Shown: piece after piece, positions 49,198 to 61,673 of the stretch
Layout: the number at the start of each line of letters is the position of its first letter
How positions within the stretch are numbered: the stretch's first letter is position 1
Assembly (NCBI RefSeq): GCF_013364215.1
Contig: NZ_CP054923.1
Span: forward strand, 2,232,001-2,296,000
Length of the DNA stretch: 64,000 nucleotides
Source of the DNA: Verrucosispora sp. NA02020
Lineage (GTDB): Bacteria; Actinomycetota; Actinomycetes; Mycobacteriales; Micromonosporaceae
Direction: 5' to 3'
Position numbers and translations under genes: made by a program
The notes under the pieces: generated by a model
Told to the model about the DNA's origin: nothing
The model's input: only the letters and a program-made list of their open reading frames with translations
Databases searched by the model: none

Positions 49198-51287
<2,090 letters not shown>

Positions 51288-51300
<13 letters not shown>

Positions 51301-53414
51301 CGGGCGTCGTCCTTCGTGGCGGAGTCGGTGCCGCTGCGGGGACGGGCGGCAGTGGTGGGGACGGTGGTGGCGATCGGAGCGGCGGCCGTGGCAGTGCCGG
51401 TGGTGCCGGGCGCGGCCGTGGCGGTGCCGGCCGTGTCGGGTGCGGTGGCGTCGGGGCGGCGCAGCACCAGCACGTGCGCGGGTTGCAGGTACGGGTCGAG
51501 GCGGACCGCGTTGCGTTGTCCCCAGTCGTAGGTGGCGCCGGTCAGCGCGTCGTGCACAGTGAACCGGTCGTGCCAGTCCAGGCCCAGTGCCGGCATGTCC
51601 AGCGTGGTGTTGCCCCACTGCACGGTGTGCGAGTCGAACGAGCAGACCACCAGCACCGTGTTGCCGGTCGTCGGGTCGTGCTTGGACCAGCAGAGGAGCG
51701 CCGGGTTGTCGATGTCGTGGAAGACCAGGTTCCGCAGCCGGTGCAGGGCCGGGTTCTCCCGGCGGACCTGGTTCAGGGTGGCGATGAACGGCGCCAGCGA
51801 CCGCCCCTGCGCGAGCGCGCCGGCCCAGTCGCGGGGGCGCAGCTCGTACTTCTCGTTGTCGATGTACTCCTCCGCGCCGGGGCGCGCGACGTGCTCGAAG
51901 AGCTCGAACCCGGCGTACATGCCCCAGGAGGGGGAGAGCAGCGCGGCCAGCACCGCCCGGATCTTGAACATCGGCGGTCCACCGTGCTGCAACGAGGCGT
52001 GCAGGATGTCCGGCGTGTTCGGCCAGAAGTTCGGCCGCATGTAGTCGGCCGCCGCCACCAGTTCCTCGCAGTACTCCCGCATCTGCGCCGCCGAGGTCCG
52101 CCAGGTGAAGTACGTGTACGACTGGGTGAAGCCGACCTTTGCCAGCCCGTGCATCATCGCCGGTCGGGTGAACGCCTCGGCGAGGAACAACACGTCCGGG
52201 TCGACCTGCTTGACCTCGCCGATCAGCCAGTGCCAGAAGTCGACCGGCTTGGTGTGCGGGTTGTCCACCCGGAAGATCTTCACGCCCTCGCCGACCCAGT
52301 GCCGCACCACCCGCAGCACCTCGGCGCGGATGCCCTCCGGGTCGTTGTCGAAGTTCACCGGATAGATGTCCTGGTACTTCTTCGGCGGGTTCTCCGCGTA
52401 CGCGATGCTGCCGTCGGCGCGGGTGGTGAACCACTCCGGGTGCTCGCTGACCCAGGGGTGGTCGGGGGCGCACTGCAACGCCAGGTCCATCGCCACCTCC
52501 AGGCCGTGTTCGGCGGCGGCGGCGACGAAGGCGCGGAAGTCCTCCGGCGTACCCAGATCGGGGTGGAGGGTGTCGTGCCCGCCCTCGGCGGCGCCGATGG
52601 CCCACGGCGAACCCACGTCGTCCGGCCCGGCGACCAGCGTGTTGTTGGGGCCCTTGCGGTTGACCCGGCCGATCGGGTGGATCGGCGGCAGATAGAGCAC
52701 GTCGAAGCCCATCGCGGCGACCCCCGGCAGCCGCTGCGTGGCGGTGGCGAAGGTGCCGGAGCGGGCCGGCGCGTCGACGGTGGCCGGGATCGCGCCCTCG
52801 GAGCGGGGGAAGAATTCGTACCAGGCGGAGAAGAGGGCCCGCTCACGGTCCACCCAGATGCGGTACTCCTCGCCGGTGGTGACCAGCTCGCGCACCGGGT
52901 GCGCCCAGAGCAGATCGGCCAGCGCCAGCGCCGGAGCCACCCGCTGCGGCAGCGGCAGCGCGGTGTCGCGCAGCGCGCGGACCGCCTCGTCCAGGCCCGC
53001 CCCCTCGGCGGCCGGGACCAGGTCGGCGGCGGCCCGCAGCACGCGTACGCCCTCGGCCAGGTCGTTTGCCAGCTCGGTCGGCCCCTGGCCCGCGGCGATC
53101 TTCTTGGTCACCGCGTTGTGCCAGGTCAGGTACGGGTCGCTGAACGCCTCGACGGTGAACATCCACTCGCCGACGGCGTCCGGGACGATCGTGGCGTGCC
53201 ACCGGTCCCGGCCCGGCTCACCCGGTCTCATCCGGGTGAACGGTCGCGCCAGCCCGTCCGGGCCCAGCCAGACCACGTTGCAGCCGAGCGCGTCGTGCCC
53301 CTCGCGGTAGGCGACTGCCGACACCGGCACCACCTCGCCGACGACCGCTCGGGCCGGGTAGCGACCGCAGGAGACGACGGGGGAGACGTCTTCGATCGGG
53401 AACCGTCCGCTCAC
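51288..53414 (-). CDS. glgE: Alpha-1,4-glucan:maltose-1-phosphate maltosyltransferase
   Basis: A 708-residue GH13_3 enzyme that extends alpha-glucan with maltose from maltose-1-phosphate. The nucleophile is Asp384 in [10 protein letters not shown], and the acid Glu is in [10 protein letters not shown]. The substrate loops [16 protein letters not shown] and [11 protein letters not shown] are diagnostic of GlgE. The last 50 residues are an Ala/Thr/Gly/Pro-rich tail with short repeats ([13 protein letters not shown]), longer than in typical homologues and probably disordered. It leads the glgE-glgB pair. The maltose-1-phosphate would come from GlgM 2 kb away. Confidence 0.97.
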
Positions 53415-53506
53415 CGCCTCAACCTACTGTGCGAGATCGGCTCGCGCTCGTTCGACCGCCGTACCGTGCCCCACTTGCCCCGCCGACGGCCGCGCAGTAT
53501 CCGGCA

Positions 53507-53734
53507 TCAGATCGGCGGTTGACTCGCCACGAACGAGCCCTTGCCCTGACGGGTGACGATCCAGCCCCGTTCCTCAAGAATGCGCAAGGCGTATCGGACC
53601 GGCCAGGCGCTCGACTCGTACTGCTCACGCAGCTCGGCGATGGACGGCAGCTTGTCGCCGGGCTTGAGCGTGCCCGCGCGGACTGCGGTCGAGACATCGT
53701 TGATGATCTGCTCGTAAAGCGGTGCTTGCGGCAT
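53507..53734 (-). CDS. Small GntR-type winged-helix regulator
   Basis: A 75-residue protein that is almost only the GntR DNA-binding domain: PLYEQIINDVSTAVRAGTLKPGDKLPSIAELREQY, then a wing ending KGSFVA. No effector domain follows, as in the short GntR proteins found in actinomycetes beside XRE/TPR regulators. The ATG at 53734 has AGGTGG seven bases upstream; a longer reading from 53815 is possible. It lies between glgE and the XRE gene and could regulate either. Confidence 0.85.
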   Translation of the reverse strand: MPQAPLYEQIINDVSTAVRAGTLKPGDKLPSIAELREQYESSAWPVRYALRILEERGWIVTRQGKGSFVASQPPI

Positions 53735-53799
53735 GGGCGCGCCACCTCTCGTCAGCGCCTCGATCTTCGCACTCCGAGTGACACGCCGTGCATGCTCTG

Positions 53800-53828
53800 T
53801 TGACTGTGACGGCATAGCCTTCTAAGTT
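53800..53828 (+). promoter_or_regulatory. Candidate promoter for the leader ORF and XRE gene
   Basis: TTGACT at 53800-53805 and TAAGTT at 53823-53828 are separated by 17 bases, a good match to a housekeeping promoter. It points toward the small ORF at 53967 and the XRE regulator, implying a leader of about 130 bases. Confidence 0.6.
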
Positions 53829-53966
53829 GAAGTTGCCGGAGGTTCTCTCGTCAGCAACGGAGTGCCTTTGACCAGGGCGGGGCGGTCCCCCCGGTGCCGC
53901 CCCGCCCTGCCTTCACCTCCCCGTCGTGCTCGTTCTGCCCCACCTCCCACTCGCAAGGAGGCACGG

Positions 53967-54128
53967 ATGCGCCAGCCCCCGCCCGACATCCCGCGTCCGG
54001 TGTTCAGTCGTCGATCATGGAGTTGTGGCAGCAGGTTTGTGGCTATACGCGGCCTTTGGACGAACCGCAACTCCATGATCGGCGCGGTGGGTGGGGTGGG
54101 GTCGGGCGGCGGGGGTGTGGGGCGGTGA
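53967..54128 (+). CDS. Short leader ORF containing a palindromic repeat
   Basis: A 53-codon frame with an excellent AAGGAGG site before its ATG. Its TGA overlaps the XRE gene's GTG start (GTGA), the layout of translational coupling. The first 15 residues (MRQPPPDIPRPVFSR) precede the family C palindrome at 54012-54081, which encodes the middle of the frame. It may be a gene broken by repeat insertion whose new frame happens to couple to the XRE gene. No function can be assigned. Confidence 0.4.
   Translation: MRQPPPDIPRPVFSRRSWSCGSRFVAIRGLWTNRNSMIGAVGGVGSGGGGVGR
54012..54081. repeat. Inverted repeat, family C
   Basis: CGATCATGGAGTTGTGG at 54012-54028 pairs with 54065-54081 over 17 bases with one mismatch, around a 36-base middle. 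From memory, related palindromes with this arm are frequent in Micromonosporaceae genomes. Only one copy is seen here. Confidence 0.65.
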
Positions 54129-55285
54129 GTGAGGTGCCGGTGGGGCGGCGGATCGCGCAGTGGCGGGTCCGGCGGAACATGACGCAGCAGCAGTTCGCCG
54201 ACCGGCTCGGCAAGTCCAAGAGCTGGGTGGACAAGATCGAGCGTGGGGCGCGCCGGGTGGAGCGGGTGTCGAACCTGCGGGAGGTGGCCGAGGCGCTGCG
54301 GATCGACCTGGCGACCCTGCTGCCGGACCGGGCCGGGCGGTCCGCCCCCGCAGTCGCCGGTGTGGAGCGGGTTCGGGCGGCCCTGGCCAGATACCACGTT
54401 CCGGCGTCGTCCCGGCCCGTCGACGTGGCACAGGTGCGGGCCCGGCTCGACCATGCCGAGCAGAGCTATCGGCATGCCCGGTACCCGGCCCTGCTCAGGC
54501 TGCTACCGGACCTGCTCGACGAGGTCCGGCAGGTACGGGTCGACCGTCCGGATCCGGCCGGCGACGAGTTGCTGGTCGGCGCGTACGGGCTGATTGCTCT
54601 GGCTTTGATCAAGCTGGACCAGCGGGAGTCGGCGTGGCTGGCGGCGGACCGGGGGATGGCCGTCGCCCTGGGGACCGGGAACGCGCTGCTGGTCGCCGTC
54701 GCGACCGTACCGCTGAGTCAGGCGCTGCGGGCGGTCGGGCGGCGACGGTCCGCGATGGATGCCACGGTGGTGGCCGCGCAACGGATCGCGCATCGGGGCG
54801 GCGACGCGGCGGCGCTGCGCACGACGTTGCTGGTCCAGGCGGGTCTGGCCGCCGGTGGGCGGGGCGACGGCCGCAGCGCACGCGAGCTGATCGACCAGGC
54901 TGCGGCGATCGTGCCCGAGTTGCCGGACGGCTACGGTACGGCGGCGGTGGAGGCGGCGCGGGTGGTGATCGCGGCCGACCTCGGGGACGTCGGGGTGGCG
55001 GCGGCCCGACACGTTCGGCTGACGGCGGGCAGCGGGTGGCGGTGGCTGCCGACCGAGCATCGGGCGGCGTACCTGCTCGACGTGGCCCGCGCGCACGCCC
55101 GCTGTGGCGACATGCTCCAGGCGGGGCGGGCGTTGTTGGACGCCGAGCGGACCGCTCCCGGTGAGGTACGCGACCGCCCGTCCGCCCGCGCCCTGGTCGC
55201 CGTGACGGCTCGCGCCGCCGCCGCTCCCGCCGCGCTCACCCGCCTCGCCACCAGCCTGCACGTCGGTGGCGACGGTGCGGGGTGA
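54125..55285 (+). CDS. XRE-family regulator with C-terminal TPR-like domain
   Basis: A 386-residue regulator. The N-terminal helix-turn-helix reads RRIAQWRVRRNMTQQQFADRLGKSKSWVDKIERG (residues about 8-41, given in part). The rest is all-helical, with repeated Ala/Leu/Arg blocks like tetratricopeptide repeats, e.g. LLVGAYGLIALALIKLDQRESAWLAADRG. Such proteins are common actinomycete regulators that sense peptides or partner proteins, often paired with a small GntR or DUF397-like gene. The GTG overlaps the leader ORF stop. Its stop lies within the first of three tandem units that precede a family B palindrome. Confidence 0.85.
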   Translation: MSEVPVGRRIAQWRVRRNMTQQQFADRLGKSKSWVDKIERGARRVERVSNLREVAEALRIDLATLLPDRAGRSAPAVAGVERVRAALARYHVPASSRPVDVAQVRARLDHAEQSYRHARYPALLRLLPDLLDEVRQVRVDRPDPAGDELLVGAYGLIALALIKLDQRESAWLAADRGMAVALGTGNALLVAVATVPLSQALRAVGRRRSAMDATVVAAQRIAHRGGDAAALRTTLLVQAGLAAGGRGDGRSARELIDQAAAIVPELPDGYGTAAVEAARVVIAADLGDVGVAAARHVRLTAGSGWRWLPTEHRAAYLLDVARAHARCGDMLQAGRALLDAERTAPGEVRDRPSARALVAVTARAAAAPAALTRLATSLHVGGDGAG

Positions 55286-55334
55286 GCTGTGTCGGACGGT
55301 GCGGGGTGAGCTGGTGGGGGTGCGGGGTGAGCTG
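55274..55334 (+). repeat. Three copies of GGTGCGGGGTGAGCTG at the end of the XRE gene
   Basis: Copies begin at 55274, 55298 and 55319. The first contains the XRE stop codon, so the array is a triplication of the gene's 3' end and flank. It runs directly into the family B element. Confidence 0.85.
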
Positions 55335-55335
55335 T

Positions 55336-55389
55336 GTTAGCAGGGGACCCCTGCTATGCACGAGGCGTTAATAAGGTGCCCTTCCTTAC
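55336..55389. repeat. Degenerate hairpin element, family B copy 2
   Basis: The right part (GTGCCCTTCCTTAC) and the central GCGTTAATAAGG resemble the 29150-29203 element. The left part is replaced by a self-complementary AGCAGGGGACCCCTGCT at 55339-55355. It lies between convergent genes and probably still terminates transcription. Confidence 0.6.
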
Positions 55390-55398
55390 ATCAAAGCC

Positions 55399-56601
55399 TT
55401 ACCCCAGCAGCGAGCCGTACAGCTCCAGCGTCTGGCGCGCGATCGCGTCCCACGAGAAGTGCTCCACCGCGCGCCGTCGGCCGGCCCGCCCGAGTGCGGC
55501 GGCCTGCTCCGGGGCGGCGAGCAAGGTGTTCAGCCGGTCCGCAAGGTCGGCCTCGAAGCGGGCCGGGTCCAGCGGGCGGCCCGATCCGTCGGTGGCCTGC
55601 TCGATCGGGACCAGCAGGCCGGTCTCGCCGTCGGCGACCACCTCGGGGATGCCGCCGGTGGCGGTGGCGACGACGGCGGTCTCGCAGGCCATCGCCTCCA
55701 GGTTGACGATGCCCATCGGCTCGTACACGGACGGGCAGACGAAGATGGTGGCGTGGGTGAGCACCTGGATCACCTCGGACTTGGGCAGCATCTCGGCCAC
55801 CCAGACCACCCCGGAGCGGCCGGACCGCAGCTCGGCGACCAGGCCCTCCACCTCGGCGGCGATCTCCGGCGTGTCCGGAGCGCCGGCCAGCAGCACGAGC
55901 TGCGTCTCCGGCGGCAGTTCGCGGGCGGCGCGCAGCAGGTGCGGCAGGCCCTTCTGGTGGGTGATGCGCCCGACGTAGACCACGCTGGGCAGCGCGGGGT
56001 CGATGCCGAGTCGCGCCAGCACGTCGGTGCCGGGGTCGGGGGCGTACTGCGCGGTGTCGATGCCGTTGTAGATCACCTTGACCCGGTCCGGGTCCACCGA
56101 CGGGTACGCGGCCAGCACGTCCCGGCGCATGCCGGCGCTGACCGCCACGACCGCGTCGGCCGCCTCGTAGGCGGTGCGCTCGCACCAGGAGGAGAGCGCG
56201 TAGCCGCCGCCGAGCTGGTCGGCCTTCCACGGTCGCAGCGGCTCCAGGCTGTGCGCGGTCACCACGTGCGGCACCCCGTACAACAGCTTCGCGGTGTGTC
56301 CGGCCAGGTTGGCGTACCAGGTGTGGCTGTGCACCACGTCCGCGCCGGCACACCCGGCGGCCATCTCCAGGTCCACGCCCATGGTCCGCAGCGCGGCGTT
56401 CGTCCCGGCGAGGGCCGGCGGGTCCGCGTACGCCCGGACTCCCGGCTCGGTGCGCGGCGCGCCGAAGCAGTGCACCCGGACCTCGGCGATCCGGCGCAGT
56501 TCCCGGGCCAGGTACTCGACGTGGACCCCGGCGCCGCCGTACACCTCGGGCGGGTACTCGCGGGTGAGCAGGTCGACGCGAAGGTGGGCGGAGTCGGTCA
56601 T
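55399..56601 (-). CDS. glgM: Glycogen synthase / maltose-1-phosphate synthase (GlgM-like)
   Basis: A 400-residue GT4 enzyme that uses ADP-glucose. In actinobacteria this short group (Rv1212c type) makes alpha-maltose-1-phosphate for GlgE. The N-terminal LTREYPPEVYGGAGVHVEYLAREL, VHSHTWYANLAGH and the C-terminal VCPSVYEPMGIVNLEAMACETAVVA (in part) are GT4 landmarks with the E-x7-E pair. It is divergent from glgC and within 2 kb of glgE and glgB, which supports the GlgM role over plain GlgA. The ATG at 56601 lies seven bases after TAGGGT on the minus strand, so it is probably leaderless. Confidence 0.9.
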   Translation of the reverse strand: MTDSAHLRVDLLTREYPPEVYGGAGVHVEYLARELRRIAEVRVHCFGAPRTEPGVRAYADPPALAGTNAALRTMGVDLEMAAGCAGADVVHSHTWYANLAGHTAKLLYGVPHVVTAHSLEPLRPWKADQLGGGYALSSWCERTAYEAADAVVAVSAGMRRDVLAAYPSVDPDRVKVIYNGIDTAQYAPDPGTDVLARLGIDPALPSVVYVGRITHQKGLPHLLRAARELPPETQLVLLAGAPDTPEIAAEVEGLVAELRSGRSGVVWVAEMLPKSEVIQVLTHATIFVCPSVYEPMGIVNLEAMACETAVVATATGGIPEVVADGETGLLVPIEQATDGSGRPLDPARFEADLADRLNTLLAAPEQAAALGRAGRRRAVEHFSWDAIARQTLELYGSLLG

Positions 56602-56607
56602 GCCCGG

Positions 56608-56665
56608 CACCCTAGTGCAGAAGTGTGCCCGTACGAGTGGTGAAGCGGCACGGGGATGGATAGCG
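56608..56665. promoter_or_regulatory. Divergent leaderless promoters of glgM and glgC
   Basis: On the minus strand TAGGGT ends seven bases before the glgM ATG. On the plus strand TAGCGT ends seven bases before the glgC ATG at 56673. Only 71 bases separate the two start codons, so both genes share one control region. Confidence 0.6.
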
Positions 56666-56672
56666 TCTGGTC

Positions 56673-57901
56673 ATGGCTGCCAAGGTGCTCGCGATCGTCC
56701 TGGCCGGCGGAGAGGGCAAGCGCCTGATGCCGCTGACCACGGACCGGGCCAAGCCGGCCGTCCCGTTCGGCGGGATGTACCGCATGGTCGACTTCGTCCT
56801 CTCCAACCTGGCCAACGCCGGCTATCTGAAGATCGTCGTGCTGACCCAGTACAAGTCCCATTCCCTCGACCGGCACATCACCAAGACCTGGCGGATGTCG
56901 ACGCTGCTCGGCAACTACGTGACGCCGGTGCCCGCGCAGCAGCGTCGGGGCCCCTGGTGGTTCGCCGGTTCCGCCGACGCGATCTATCAGAGCTTCAACC
57001 TGATCTACGACGAGCAGCCCGACTACGTGATCGTCTTCGGTGCCGACCACATCTACCGGATGGACCCCCGGCAGATGGTGGAGGACCACATCGCCTCCGG
57101 TGCCGGGGTGACGGTGGCCGGCATCCGGCAGCCGCTGCACACCGCCGACCAGTTCGGCGTCATCGAGGTCGGTGAGGACGGTCGGCGGATCCGGGCGTTC
57201 CGGGAGAAGCCCACCGACGCGATCGGGCTGCCCGACGCCCCCGACGAGATCTACGCCTCGATGGGCAACTACGTCTTCACCACCCGCACGCTGATCGAGG
57301 CGGTGGAGCGCGACGCCGAGGACAAGACCAGCAAGCACGACATGGGCGGCAGCATCATCCCGATGCTGGTGGAGCGCGGCGAGGCCAACGTCTACGACTT
57401 CCGCGACAACGAGGTGCCGGGCAGCACCGACCGGGACCGGGGCTACTGGCGCGACGTGGGGACGCTCGACTCCTTCTACGACGCCCACATGGACCTGATC
57501 AACGTCCACCCGGTGTTCAACCTCTACAACTTCGACTGGCCGATCTACACCGACCAGCCGCCGTACCCGCCGGCCAAGTTCGTGCACCAGTGGGGTGAGC
57601 GGGTCGGTCGCGCGGTCGCCTCGATGGTGTCGCCCGGCGCGGTGATCTCCGGCTCGCTGGTGGAGAACTCGATCGTCGCGCCGAAGGTCAAGGTGCACTC
57701 CTGGGCACACGTGGACGGCGCGGTGCTGATGGAGGGCGTCGAGGTCGGCCGGCACGCGGTGGTGCGCCGGGCCATCCTCGACAAGAACGTCTACGTGCCC
57801 GAGGGCGCGGAGATCGGCGTGGACCTGGAACGGGACCGGCAGCGGTACACCGTCTCGGACAACGGGATCGTGGTCATCGGCAAAGGACAGAAGGTGGAGC
57901 C

Positions 57902-57905
<4 letters not shown>
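56673..57905 (+). CDS. glgC: Glucose-1-phosphate adenylyltransferase
   Basis: A 410-residue enzyme that makes ADP-glucose from glucose-1-phosphate and ATP. The nucleotide loop [13 protein letters not shown] (about 10-22), [26 protein letters not shown] and REKPTD are the classical GlgC motifs. The C-terminus is a left-handed beta-helix with the [11 protein letters not shown] ending. Its product feeds GlgM. The ATG overlaps no other gene; the stop overlaps pgm by four bases (GTGA), which couples the two. Confidence 0.97.
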
Positions 57906-59548
<1,643 letters not shown>

Positions 59549-59567
59549 GGGCCCCGCGGGTACGCCG

Positions 59568-59598
59568 CGTGCCGTCACCCGGTGTGGGTGACGGCACG
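59568..59598. terminator. Hairpin terminator between pgm and the dehydratase gene
   Basis: Arms 59568-59580 and 59586-59598 pair perfectly over 13 bases with a 5-base loop. The convergent arrangement suggests it works in both directions. Confidence 0.85.
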
Positions 59599-59610
59599 GT
59601 GGTGGCGCGT

Positions 59611-61470
59611 TCAGCGGGCCAGCGGGATGCCCGGCTGGCGTTCGCGGGCCGTACCCGGCAGGACGCCGCAGAGCGCGGCGAGTTGGTCGACGATCAGGCC
59701 CGGGTCGCCGAACGGGTCGAGGGCACTGACCTCAAGTGGGTCGAGGGCCGGCACCGTCACGTGCGAGATCAGCGGGTGCAGCGGCCGGTGGTCGGTCTCG
59801 CCGTGGCCCAGCAGGTCCTCGTGCAGCTTCTCGCCGGGGCGCAGTCCGGTGTAGACGACCTGCACCGGGCTGGCCGCCTGGGCGACCATGCGGCGTGCCA
59901 GGTCGTCGATGCGGACCGGCTCGCCCATGTCGAGCACCAGCGCCTCTCCGTCGCGTCCGATGCTGGCCGCCTGGAGGACCAGGTGCACCGCCTCCTGCAC
60001 GGTCATCAGGTACCGCGTCACGTCGGGGTGCGTGACGGTCAACGGCTGTCCCGCCTCGATCTGCCGCTGGAAGGCGGTCACCACGGAGCCTCGGCTGCTG
60101 AGCACGTTGCCGAACCGGACGCTGAGGAAGGTGCCCGGGTGGGTCGCCGCCGCGTGGGCGGTGAGCATCTCGGTGAGGCGCTTGGAGTAGCCGAGCACGC
60201 TGATCGGGTTGGCGGCCTTGTCGGTGGAGATGTTGACGAAGCGGGCGACGTCCCGGCAGGCGTCGAGGACGGTGAGCGTGCCCCAGACGTTGGTCTTGAT
60301 CGCCTCGCCGGGGTGCCGTTCCAGCAGGGTCAGGTGCTTCAGCGCGGCGGCGTGGAAGACGATCTCGGGGCGGCGGTCCCGCATGATCCGCCGGATCCCC
60401 TCGTCGTCGCGGAGGTCGGCGAGGATGAGTTCGGGGCCGTCGAGCAACGCCCGTCCGGTGAGGGACATCTGGAGGCTGTGCAGCGCGGACTCGTCCCGGT
60501 CGAGCATCATCAGCTCGCCCGGGTTGGCACGCATGATCTGTCGGCAGAGTTCCGCGCCGATCGAGCCCCCGGCGCCGGTGACCAGCACGCGGCGGCCGGC
60601 CAGGCCGTTGTCGTCGAGCGTCAGGTCGCCGACCACCTGGCGGCGGCCGAGCAGGTCACTGATCTGCACGTCGCGGACGTCGCTGACCCTGATCCGGTGG
60701 TCCACCAGTTCCCGGACCGGCGGAATGATCTTGAAAGCGGCGCCGGTCCGGAGGGTGATCTCCCGGATCTCCCGGATCAGCGTGGCGTCGGCGTTCGCCA
60801 CCGAGAAGATCAGCGTGGTCGCGCCGGTGCGGCGGACCGCGTCGGCGAGATGCTGCCGGCCGCCGAGCACCGGGACACCGGCGATGCGCAGGTCACGCCG
60901 CTCCGGGTCGTCGTCCAACGCGCCGACCGGCAGGTAGCGTCCCTTCGGGTCGCCGAGCATGGCCCGGACCAGCCCCTGACCGGCCTCGCCGAGGCCGAAG
61001 AGGAGCACCGGCGTGGCCGAGCGGGCGTCCGGTCGCATCGCCCGGTCCCGGCGATGCCGGTGCAGCAGGCGCGAGCAGAGCATGAACAGCAGTGCCAGCG
61101 CGCCGCCGACAACCGGGATGCTGGCCGGAATCGGGCGGTCGCCGACGGCGAGCAGGGCGAGCAGTACCACTGCCGACGTGGTGGCGGTCGTGCCGGCGAG
61201 CCCGCGGACCTCCTCGATGGTGCCCAGCGGCTGCCGGCCGGAGTAGATCCGCCGTAGCGCGCTGATGCCGACGTGCAGCACGGCGGTGGCGGCACCGAGC
61301 AGCATCACGTCGGCGGCATGGTCGGCGGTGAGTACCTGTCCGTACCGGGCCCAACCGGCCACCGTGAAGCCGCCGACCCAGGCGAGGGCGTCGGCGGCGA
61401 GGAAGACGGCGGTACGGCGTCGGTTCACTCTGGTCCGGTCCTGGGGCGTCGGCGTTATCTCGGGTGGCAT
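59611..61470 (-). CDS. Membrane-bound nucleotide-sugar 4,6-dehydratase/epimerase (CapD/WbpM-like)
   Basis: A 619-residue enzyme. Four hydrophobic helices (about 20-115) precede a CoA-binding-like domain (LLFGLGEAGQGL, about 153) and a C-terminal SDR dehydratase domain with VTGAGGSIG near residue 300, and NISTDKAANPISVLGYSK with the catalytic Thr-Asp-Lys and the Tyr/Ser position replaced by Gly-Tyr-Ser-Lys. This is the WbpM/CapD fold, usually acting on UDP-GlcNAc to start surface-polysaccharide sugars. It differs from the soluble PseB at 15951. It probably belongs with the GT4 gene to a polysaccharide locus beyond the right edge. Confidence 0.88.
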   Translation of the reverse strand: MPPEITPTPQDRTRVNRRRTAVFLAADALAWVGGFTVAGWARYGQVLTADHAADVMLLGAATAVLHVGISALRRIYSGRQPLGTIEEVRGLAGTTATTSAVVLLALLAVGDRPIPASIPVVGGALALLFMLCSRLLHRHRRDRAMRPDARSATPVLLFGLGEAGQGLVRAMLGDPKGRYLPVGALDDDPERRDLRIAGVPVLGGRQHLADAVRRTGATTLIFSVANADATLIREIREITLRTGAAFKIIPPVRELVDHRIRVSDVRDVQISDLLGRRQVVGDLTLDDNGLAGRRVLVTGAGGSIGAELCRQIMRANPGELMMLDRDESALHSLQMSLTGRALLDGPELILADLRDDEGIRRIMRDRRPEIVFHAAALKHLTLLERHPGEAIKTNVWGTLTVLDACRDVARFVNISTDKAANPISVLGYSKRLTEMLTAHAAATHPGTFLSVRFGNVLSSRGSVVTAFQRQIEAGQPLTVTHPDVTRYLMTVQEAVHLVLQAASIGRDGEALVLDMGEPVRIDDLARRMVAQAASPVQVVYTGLRPGEKLHEDLLGHGETDHRPLHPLISHVTVPALDPLEVSALDPFGDPGLIVDQLAALCGVLPGTARERQPGIPLAR

Positions 61471-61673
61471 GACGATCTCCCCTGTCCTGTCCGTGGCCGG
61501 TGGAGACCCACATCAGGTCAGGAGCCACGTACGTCCCCTAACTGCTTAGTCGAATTAAGGTCGTGCGATTCCCTGTTTCACGTTTATCTGTCCGGTCGTT
61601 CATTTCCGGAAGCGCGAAGAATTGTCGCGTGCGGGGAAACGGGAAACATTCTCCTGATGCGGAGGCGTCAAAT
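61471..61673. other. AT-richer intergenic region before the CapD-like gene
   Basis: The segment 61540-61620 is clearly less GC-rich than its surroundings. It contains CTTAATTCGACTAAG (minus strand, about 61546-61560), a partial palindrome. It probably holds the promoter of the dehydratase gene, but I see no standard pair of boxes with confidence. Confidence 0.4.

Noticed and set aside
53822..54475. A minus-strand frame over the leader ORF and XRE gene
   Set aside because: It is Pro/Arg-rich, crosses the family C palindrome and overlaps the well-supported helix-turn-helix gene.
55399..56601. Assignment as classical GlgA glycogen synthase
   Set aside because: It belongs to the short actinobacterial GT4 group, and glgE and glgB lie close by, so the maltose-1-phosphate synthase role is preferred.
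59611..61470. Assignment as a second PseB
   Set aside because: It has an N-terminal membrane domain and a second nucleotide-binding domain as in WbpM/CapD, unlike the soluble inverting dehydratase at 15951-16943.
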